Source of the DNA: CAZOKH01 sp964580315
GTDB lineage: Bacteria > Chloroflexota > Anaerolineae > Anaerolineales > Anaerolineaceae
DNA: 26,600 bases
Direction: 5' to 3'
Assembly: GCA_964580315.1 (NCBI GenBank)
Contig: CAZOKH010000052.1
Coordinates: 1-26,600 of the forward strand
The notes beneath the pieces are model-generated. The model saw only the letters and a program-made list of their open reading frames with translations. It made no database searches and was not told the origin of the DNA. This document shows positions 1-4,554 of this stretch, in pieces (within the stretch, counting starts at the first letter, position 1; the number at the start of each line of letters is the position of its first letter). Both the position numbers and the translations under genes were made by a program.

Positions 1-270
1 AATGTCATACAAAGAAAGATTAAAATTTATACCTCGGTTGAAAATAATATATTCACTTTAAGGGTAATTGATAATGGGCCTGGTATAAAAGGCATAAGTT
101 TGAGAGATATATGGCTTCCTGGAAAATCAACAAGACCTAACGGTACAGGCTTAGGTTTATCTATTGTTAGAGATACTGCAATGGATCTTGGGGGAAAGGT
201 CGACGCAAGAACTCAGTCGGAATTGGGAGGAGCTGAATTGATTGTCCAACTACCATTGGTGGGAGTTTAA
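1..270 (+). CDS. Histidine kinase-like ATPase, C-terminal end (5' truncated by window)
   Basis: The frame is open from base 1 and ends at TAA 268-270, giving the last 89 residues of a protein that begins outside the window. Visible are the G1 box DNGPGI (near residue 25 of the fragment), an ATP-lid/F-box region WLPGKSTRPN, and the G2 box GTGLGLSIV. This is the HATPase_c (Bergerat) nucleotide-binding fold of sensor kinases. The lid and G2 boxes match orthodox two-component kinases better than MutL or Hsp90. The dimerisation/phosphoacceptor and sensor parts are not visible, so kinase activity is inferred. The gene ends 9 bases before a receiver-domain gene, which makes that protein its likely partner. 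Base composition is AT-rich compared with the operon at the right of the window. Confident as a GHKL ATPase; somewhat less so as a true histidine kinase. Confidence 0.9.
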   Translation, partial: NVIQRKIKIYTSVENNIFTLRVIDNGPGIKGISLRDIWLPGKSTRPNGTGLGLSIVRDTAMDLGGKVDARTQSELGGAELIVQLPLVGV

Positions 271-279
271 GCTATAGGA

Positions 280-936
280 ATGATTATTTCAGGTAGATCA
301 ATTGATCGAATTCAAATAATTGACGACGATCCTAATGTTAGGGCATCGTACGAGTATCCTGTTGAAGAATTAAGCGCATTACCTGTCATGGCAGAAGGAC
401 CTTTGCCCATATTGGCAGATTTTATTCAACAATCTAGGGGGGTTGCTGATGCTGCAATATGCGATTTTCAGCTCAGAGTTAGGAATTATGCAGGGTTCAA
501 TGGGGCTGAGACAGTGGCATTAATGTATCAAAACCAATTCCCTGCGGTTTTATGTACCAGATATGAGCAATCAAGTATTGACGATATGAGGAAATTTAGA
601 AGATTTATTCCTGTGTTGATGAAGCCAAATGAACTAAATCCCGGCAGCCTTGTTAAAGGGTTTGAAATATGCATCAACGAATTCACTGATAATTATTCCA
701 CACATCGAAAACCTTGGCGAACTTTAGTTCGTGTTGATGATCTAGATGAAGAAAACGGTTATTTCTATGTAATTGTGCCGGCGTGGGATCCAAATCAAAT
801 TATTAGGATTAAGAAAACCGATCTCCCCAATAAGATGCTTGAAAAATTGGGGAGAAAATCACGATTTCACGCGTTGGTCAATGTTGGAGCTGAATTTCAT
901 CAAGAAATATATTTTGACAACTGGGAACTTGATTGA
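280..936 (+). CDS. Receiver-domain protein with unassigned C-terminal domain
   Basis: A 218-residue protein. Residues 8-130 look like a CheY-type receiver: an acidic pocket at D15-D16-D17 (IIDDDP), a candidate phospho-Asp D62 in AICDF, T93 in LCTRY and the conserved lysine K115 in LMKP. All key residues are present, so phosphorylation is plausible. Residues 140-218 match no DNA-binding or enzymatic output domain I recognise. They look rich in beta strands (WRTLVRVDD, YFYVIVPAW, RFHALVNVGAE). The ATG at 280 is preceded by GGTGGGAG about 15 bases upstream and TAGGA directly adjacent, so the ribosome site is not ideal, but no better start lies before the receiver. It sits 9 bases after the kinase fragment and 7 bases before the MBL gene. 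I infer that it couples the kinase to the hydrolase by protein contact rather than by transcription control. Confidence 0.85.
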   Translation: MIISGRSIDRIQIIDDDPNVRASYEYPVEELSALPVMAEGPLPILADFIQQSRGVADAAICDFQLRVRNYAGFNGAETVALMYQNQFPAVLCTRYEQSSIDDMRKFRRFIPVLMKPNELNPGSLVKGFEICINEFTDNYSTHRKPWRTLVRVDDLDEENGYFYVIVPAWDPNQIIRIKKTDLPNKMLEKLGRKSRFHALVNVGAEFHQEIYFDNWELD

Positions 937-943
937 GGATTAT

Positions 944-1948
944 ATGCCCTTATGTAACAGGATTGTCGCGATTCTTGATGTCGGTCATGGAAACAGCACA
1001 ATTATTAAAGATGAGGCTGGTATTGTCATTATTGATGCGGGGACAAAAAGCACATTGCTTGAGTTTCTTTTAGAGCAAGGAATAGAACATATAGATACTA
1101 TTTTAATTTCTCACGCAGATCAGGATCACATTGGAGGAATTGTCGCTATTCTTTCTTCTGGAAAATTCGGTATAGGGAAAATACGTCTTAACACTGACTC
1201 ATTAAAAGGCACGGATGCATGGGATGACTTGCTTTATGAACTGGACCGGATGGGAGTAGAAAGTGGTTTAGATTTCAGGCCAAGTCTAACAATTAATGAC
1301 ATAGACGAATATAACCTTACCGGATACAAAATTCAAATTTTAGGTCCAAGTAATTACCTTGCTGCTAAAGGCCCTGGAAGCAGAGATCGACAAGGCCGAA
1401 AGATAACAACTAATTCTATTAGTGCCGTAATCCGAATTTTAGATGATAAGGATATTCCGATCTTATTGCTTCCTGGTGACATAGATGAAATTGGATTAGA
1501 TGACTTGATCGAGCATAAACCTGATGCATCTACGCCGATTTTAATTTTCCCCCACCATGGCGGTCTACCAGGTTCGCGAGAAAATATTGAGAGTTTTACT
1601 CTTCGACTATCTACTTTAATAAATCCAAATACTGTGATTTTTTCTATTGAGAGAAGCGATCGATACAGCACCCCCAGACCAGAAATCATTACAACGCTTT
1701 TTAATTACTCCAAAGATATTCGAATCATGTGCACAGAGCTATCTGGTTTTTGTGCAAATCGATTACCTATGGAATCACCAACTCATTTAAGTGGATTGAG
1801 TGCCCAAGGGTATGAAGATAAAAAATGTTGTGCTGGTTCAATAATTATTGATTCTTCTTTACCAGACCCAATTATTCCTTTGTTGGAATCGCATAATAAA
1901 TTCATCAATAGTACTGCACCGACTGCATTATGTCGCTTAATCCGATGA
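944..1948 (+). CDS. ComEC-like metallo-beta-lactamase fold hydrolase
   Basis: A 334-residue protein with the features of the MBL domain found at the C-terminus of ComEC. These are LDVGHGNSTII (residues 11-21, compare DVGQGD in ComEC), IIDAG at 29-33, the metal motif HADQDHIGG at 57-65 (HxDxDH rather than the HxHxDH of classic lactamases), LLPGDID with D179, and PHHGG with H204-H205. The family usually cleaves phosphodiester bonds, so a nuclease or nucleotide phosphodiesterase is the best guess. No signal peptide or membrane segment is seen, so it is a free-standing cytoplasmic domain unlike ComEC itself. The frame is open from 773, but that region overlaps the receiver gene. The start at 944 has GAGG five bases upstream and begins just before the first MBL strand. 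The last 60 residues, after the MBL core, are unassigned. A strong terminator follows. Confidence 0.88.
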   Translation: MPLCNRIVAILDVGHGNSTIIKDEAGIVIIDAGTKSTLLEFLLEQGIEHIDTILISHADQDHIGGIVAILSSGKFGIGKIRLNTDSLKGTDAWDDLLYELDRMGVESGLDFRPSLTINDIDEYNLTGYKIQILGPSNYLAAKGPGSRDRQGRKITTNSISAVIRILDDKDIPILLLPGDIDEIGLDDLIEHKPDASTPILIFPHHGGLPGSRENIESFTLRLSTLINPNTVIFSIERSDRYSTPRPEIITTLFNYSKDIRIMCTELSGFCANRLPMESPTHLSGLSAQGYEDKKCCAGSIIIDSSLPDPIIPLLESHNKFINSTAPTALCRLIR

Positions 1949-2046
1949 ATTGACCACCCTACTAAAACTCAGTCAAAATTATGTCTTGATAAGTGTTTAC
2001 GCCCTGAGCTTTAACAGATTCTCTACAAATGAAGTCATATTAAAAG

Positions 2047-2081
2047 AAACGGCTCTTGATAAAAAATCAAGAGCCGTTTTT
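2047..2081. terminator. Intrinsic terminator after the kinase-receiver-MBL unit
   Basis: A perfect 14-bp stem (2047-2060 with 2066-2079, core ACGGCTCTTGAT) closes a five-A loop. T's follow on the + side and A's precede it, so it could also work for minus-strand transcripts. It lies about 100 bases after the MBL stop and marks the end of the three-gene unit. Confidence 0.9.
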
Positions 2082-2082
2082 A

Positions 2083-2301
2083 CTATATTCCAAATCCCAT
2101 TTGTCCCTCCGGAACTACCTCCTTTCTCCTTGTCCATCTGACCACCACTGTCTTCTGGCTCACCCAATCATCCCAGGTCATCACTTTCGGACCAGGAATG
2201 ATCGCACTCGGGGTCGTCAGGCTGCCCATCGGATTGTGGCTGACTTGCAGATCATCAGCAAACAAGGTCTGTAAGTCCGATAGTTTGCGCTCTTTGCTCA
2301 C
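2083..2301 (-). CDS. Unrecognised small reading frame, possibly a gene remnant
   Basis: A 72-codon frame starting at GTG (2301) that ends just beside the bidirectional terminator. I do not recognise the product. It carries the segment MTWDDWVSQKTVVVRWTRRK and no obvious domain, membrane segment or signal. No Shine-Dalgarno sequence is visible upstream of the GTG. The GC content of this patch is clearly higher than that of the flanking bases, so it may be the 3' end of a lost gene or a transposase remnant rather than a living gene. A 72-codon frame can occur by chance; low confidence. Confidence 0.2.
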   Translation of the reverse strand: MSKERKLSDLQTLFADDLQVSHNPMGSLTTPSAIIPGPKVMTWDDWVSQKTVVVRWTRRKEVVPEGQMGFGI

Positions 2302-2503
2302 AACTGTAGATTCACGCCAGTCAAGATCCTAATGTTTACCCCAAAATTTTTAAGACCAGAAAACAACGGTTGGAATTATCTTATTGAGATTGAGAATAGT
2401 CATTGAATTCTCAATTTATGCAGTTTTGCAACATTTCTCTTTGCGAGACAAGATTAAACCTGTTACGATATTTGTCATATCTGCTTTTTACGCAATTTTT
2501 ATT
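2302..2503. other. AT-rich intergenic stretch with no gene
   Basis: No supported coding frame. The sequence becomes strongly AT-rich from about 2330 onward and has TTTTGCAA-type words near 2424 and again in the recombinase promoter. It is the leader and control region of the recombinase gene; no operator can be assigned. Confidence 0.5.
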
Positions 2504-2532
2504 TTGCAAAACCGTCCAAAATCAGTTATAAA
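2504..2532 (+). promoter_or_regulatory. Promoter candidate for the recombinase gene
   Basis: TTGCAA (2504-2509) and TATAAA (2527-2532) are separated by exactly 17 bases, a good sigma-70 pattern. Transcription would start near 2539, leaving a leader of about 30 bases before the ATG at 2570. Confidence 0.6.
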
Positions 2533-2569
2533 TGGCGATTTACCTTGAATATTTTTTATCGAGGTAAGG

Positions 2570-3508
2570 ATGCAACAAAATTTAGTTTCAAAAGATCTGT
2601 TCACAATGTTTGTTGAAGATGTCTGCGCTGGCAAAACCAACGAGACACCTGCTGCTTATTGGAATAAATTGCAGTATTTACAAAGGTATCTGGATGAAAA
2701 TCAGCTTTCTCAAATTGATCAAAAGACGATCGATGGATTTCGAAAGTGGATTCTCAATCGCCGGGAAAAAGTTCGCGGGAAGAAAATTATCCAGGCGCAT
2801 CTTTCTCCATTTACGATTCGAACGGTTTTAACAACCGTTCGCCACTTCTTGCGATGGGGCTGTGATCAAGGTCTCTTAACCAAGATAACACTTGTCAATA
2901 TCAAAGAACCCTTCCCGGATCCCAAAGCGATTACTCAAAATACATTTCAACAGTTACTTGAATCTGCACAGAAAATAATTAATGATTGGGAAAGATTACG
3001 AAATGTAGCATTACTCCTAATCCTGCGAGATACCGGTGGTCGTTGTGGAGCTATCGCCCGTATCGAAATTGAAAACATTGACCTGGAAACCGGTGTCGTA
3101 ACCGTGCGGGATAAAGGTGATCGATTAAATTGCCTTTTTCTTACCCAAACATCGATAGGTGCAATAAAGAACTGGTTAGAAGTGCGAAACAGACAAATCT
3201 GTAACGATAACTATTTATTTCAAAACACCAAGGGTTATGCCCTAAAGCATCTTGGTATTCGCCGAACGCTAAATACTCTCGCAGAAAAAGCCGGTGTAAA
3301 GCATGAAAGACATAATCCGCATTCCTTTAGACATGCCTTTGCTCGCGATACACTTTTAGCCGGCGCTGATTTATCTCAAACCAGTCAACTCATGAATCAC
3401 ACAACCATCATCACAACTGCTCGATACTATGCAAGATGGAGTAAAAGAGAGTTGGTTGAAATACATCGTAGATTCAGTCCACTAAATAGTCAAATAAACA
3501 AAGAATAG
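2570..3508 (+). CDS. Tyrosine recombinase / phage-type integrase
   Basis: A 312-residue protein of normal XerC/D-like length. Residues about 5-105 form the SAM-like N-terminal core-binding domain (helices including FTIRTVLTTVRHFLRWG). Residues 120-300 form the catalytic domain: the first arginine in DTGGRCGAIARIE, the lysine in VRDKGDRL, HSFRHAFARD (HxxR), MNHTTIITTARYY with the second conserved histidine and the tyrosine nucleophile in ARYYAR. All catalytic residues appear present, so the enzyme should be active. GAGG lies five bases before the ATG, and a promoter fits upstream. The gene ends 62 bases before a tRNA-Cys 3' remnant, the usual place for an island integrase next to its attachment site. 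I therefore read it as an island integrase rather than housekeeping XerC or XerD. Confidence 0.92.
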   Translation: MQQNLVSKDLFTMFVEDVCAGKTNETPAAYWNKLQYLQRYLDENQLSQIDQKTIDGFRKWILNRREKVRGKKIIQAHLSPFTIRTVLTTVRHFLRWGCDQGLLTKITLVNIKEPFPDPKAITQNTFQQLLESAQKIINDWERLRNVALLLILRDTGGRCGAIARIEIENIDLETGVVTVRDKGDRLNCLFLTQTSIGAIKNWLEVRNRQICNDNYLFQNTKGYALKHLGIRRTLNTLAEKAGVKHERHNPHSFRHAFARDTLLAGADLSQTSQLMNHTTIITTARYYARWSKRELVEIHRRFSPLNSQINKE

Positions 3509-3519
3509 AGCTATATCAT

Positions 3520-3563
3520 GGCGGATAAGTGTCATTTAGCGGATAAGATGTCACTTATCCGCC
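3520..3563. repeat. Nested inverted and direct repeats beside the integrase
   Basis: GGCGGATAAGTG (3520-3531) is exactly inverted as CACTTATCCGCC (3552-3563). Between them lies a second direct copy, GCGGATAAG (3539-3547), which pairs with CTTATCCGC (3554-3562) across a six-base loop. The word thus occurs twice direct and once inverted, a layout typical of recombinase arm or accessory sites. It lies between the integrase stop and the tRNA remnant. There is no T-run after it, so a terminator role is less likely; a transposon end is the alternative. Confidence 0.75.
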
Positions 3564-3569
3564 GTTATT

Positions 3570-3615
3570 GGTCTGCAAAACCCTGATCATGGGTTCAAAT
3601 CCCATCGTCGCCTCT
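3570..3615 (+). pseudogene. tRNA-Cys 3' half remnant, likely island attachment site
   Basis: From 3570 the sequence reads as the 3' half of a tRNA-Cys gene. It has the anticodon loop in GGTCTGCAAAACC (anticodon GCA), the T-arm GGGTTCAAATCCC flanked by an A-T pair, and the acceptor strand CGTCGCC followed by T, the discriminator base usual for tRNA-Cys. The matching 5' half (expected to begin GGCGACG, with a D-arm) is absent. Bases before 3570 instead belong to the integrase-side inverted repeat. Duplicated tRNA 3' ends starting in the anticodon arm are the classical attachment-site scar of tyrosine integrases. The intact gene should lie beyond the left edge of the window. Confidence 0.8.
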
Positions 3616-3623
3616 CAACAACA

Positions 3624-3644
3624 GGCGCTTTCAAAGCGTCTTTT
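3624..3644 (+). terminator. Terminator-like hairpin after the tRNA remnant, repeated in each array unit
   Basis: GGCGCTTT and AAAGCGTC pair (one G-U) around a short loop and are followed by TTTT. This fits the native terminator of a tRNA-Cys gene. Copies recur every 84 bases in the array. The final copy (4108-4128) keeps the stem with different bases, GGCGCTT pairing AAGTGTC, which supports hairpin function. Confidence 0.6.
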
Positions 3645-3973
3645 GATTTAATCACGGGTTTCGCCGCAGGGGCGATTTCACCATCCCATCGTCGCCTCTC
3701 AACAACAGGCGCTTTCAAAGCGTCTTTTGATTTAATCACGGGTTTCGCCGCAGGGGCGATTTCACCATCCCATCGTCGCCTCTCAACAACAGGCGCTTTC
3801 AAAGCGTCTTTTGATTTAATCACGGGTTTCGCCGCAGGGGCGATTTCACCATCCCATCGTCGCCTCTCAACAACAGGCGCTTTCAAAGCGTCTTTTGATT
3901 TAATCACGGGTTTCGCCGCAGGGGCGATTTCACCATCCCATCGTCGCCTCTCAACAACAGGCGCTTTCAAAGC

Positions 3974-4073
3974 NNNNNNNNNNNNNNNNNNNNNNNNNNN
4001 NNNNNNNNNNNNNNNNNNNNNNNNNNNNNNNNNNNNNNNNNNNNNNNNNNNNNNNNNNNNNNNNNNNNNNNNN
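3974..4073. other. Assembly gap of exactly 100 N
   Basis: One hundred consecutive N's, the conventional filler for a gap of unknown length, fall inside the tandem array. The offset between the flanking units (148 bases) is not a multiple of 84, so the true number of copies cannot be read here. Confidence 0.95.
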
Positions 4074-4188
4074 GATTTCACCATCCCATCGTCGCCTCTC
4101 AACAACAGGCGCTTTTTTAAGTGTCTTTCTTAATTAACGCGACAATTTTTTCATATCAATCTTATTTAAGTGCCAGGAATATTTCAAA

Positions 4189-4383
4189 TCACTTAACAAT
4201 TACTTGAACACGCCCAATCTTCCCATCAACCAGACGAACCTTAATACCATGTGGATGCACAGGACTACTGGTGAGAATATGCATGACAACACCTTCGGTC
4301 AATAGACCGGATCTCTGATTATGCTTTTCAACGATCATCACACGCATTCCAGGTTGAATTTCCTTACGTATTGGTATGGTCAT
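4189..4383 (-). CDS. ywbE: YwbE family protein (DUF2196)
   Basis: A 64-residue protein matching the YwbE family over its whole length: IRKEIQPGMRV near the start, VEKHNQRSG, TEGVVMHILTSSPVHPHGIK in the middle and DGKIGRVQVI at the end. Family members are small, basic, probably single beta-barrel proteins of unknown molecular function. The ATG at 4383 has AGGAG about 12 bases upstream. A TATAAT (4412-4407, minus strand) lies just before that, suggesting its own promoter with a very short leader. It stands alone between the tandem array and a diverged copy of the array unit, and is not part of the large operon, which ends at 4555. Identity as YwbE is confident; no role can be inferred from its neighbours. 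Confidence 0.88.
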   Translation of the reverse strand: MTIPIRKEIQPGMRVMIVEKHNQRSGLLTEGVVMHILTSSPVHPHGIKVRLVDGKIGRVQVIVK

Positions 4384-4481
4384 TGTAATGATTTTCTCCT
4401 GCCAACATTATAAATATTAAAAATATCCTTTACCTGTATCTGTATTACAAATTTACAAACAAGAAATGAATGGTGCATTTA

Positions 4482-4527
4482 CACGGTGCACTACAGGGAT
4501 GATTTCTCCATCCCGCCGTCACCTCTC
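4482..4527. repeat. Diverged copy of the 84-bp array unit
   Basis: This stretch aligns with the second half of the array unit plus the following tRNA-like end: CACGG at the start, then a G-rich patch, GATTTCTCCATCCC against GATTTCACCATCCC, and CCGTCACCTCTC against TCGTCGCCTCTC. It can fold as GGGATG-loop-CATCCC. It lies about 400 bases from the array on the far side of ywbE, just past the 3' end of the minus-strand operon, where the hairpin could also help end transcription. Homology is by eye. Confidence 0.6.
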
Positions 4528-4554
4528 CTGAGACGCCCATTTAAAATTTTTGTA

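Larger units (their letters stand above)
3601..4112. repeat. 84-bp perfect tandem array carrying tRNA-Cys 3' ends, with assembly gap
   Basis: Units start at 3601, 3685, 3769, 3853 and 3937, always 84 bases apart and apparently identical; a final partial unit starts at 4085. Each unit opens with the last T-stem bases and acceptor strand of tRNA-Cys (CCCATCGTCGCC). It continues with a GC hairpin plus T-run, then CACGGGTT and a small hairpin TCGCC-GCAGG-GGCGA before the next T-stem half. The first unit is the continuation of the tRNA remnant itself. The last unit departs after GGCGCTT into a different tail. Copy number is unknown because of the N-run. The spacing of 84 keeps a minus-strand frame open, but this is an arithmetic consequence (28 codons). 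Confidence 0.9.

Noticed and set aside
773..943. Longer N-terminus for the MBL protein
   Set aside because: It overlaps the well-supported receiver gene out of frame and adds no recognisable domain; the start at 944 has a good GAGG site.
1950..2274. Small + strand frames after the MBL gene
   Set aside because: They cross the strong terminator hairpin and show no ribosome site or recognisable sequence.
3520..3615. Complete tRNA gene
   Set aside because: The 3' half is clear but no D-arm or matching 5' acceptor strand exists; the upstream GGCGGAT word belongs to an inverted repeat and does not pair fully with CGTCGCC.
3587..4105. Long minus-strand frame of 28-residue repeats over the tandem array
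   Set aside because: The unit length 84 is a multiple of three, so the frame stays open by arithmetic. The DNA is explained by tRNA 3' ends and hairpins, and the frame runs through the N gap.
3601..4112. CRISPR array
   Set aside because: The repeats are contiguous with no variable spacers, the unit is 84 bases of uniform sequence, and no cas genes are in view.
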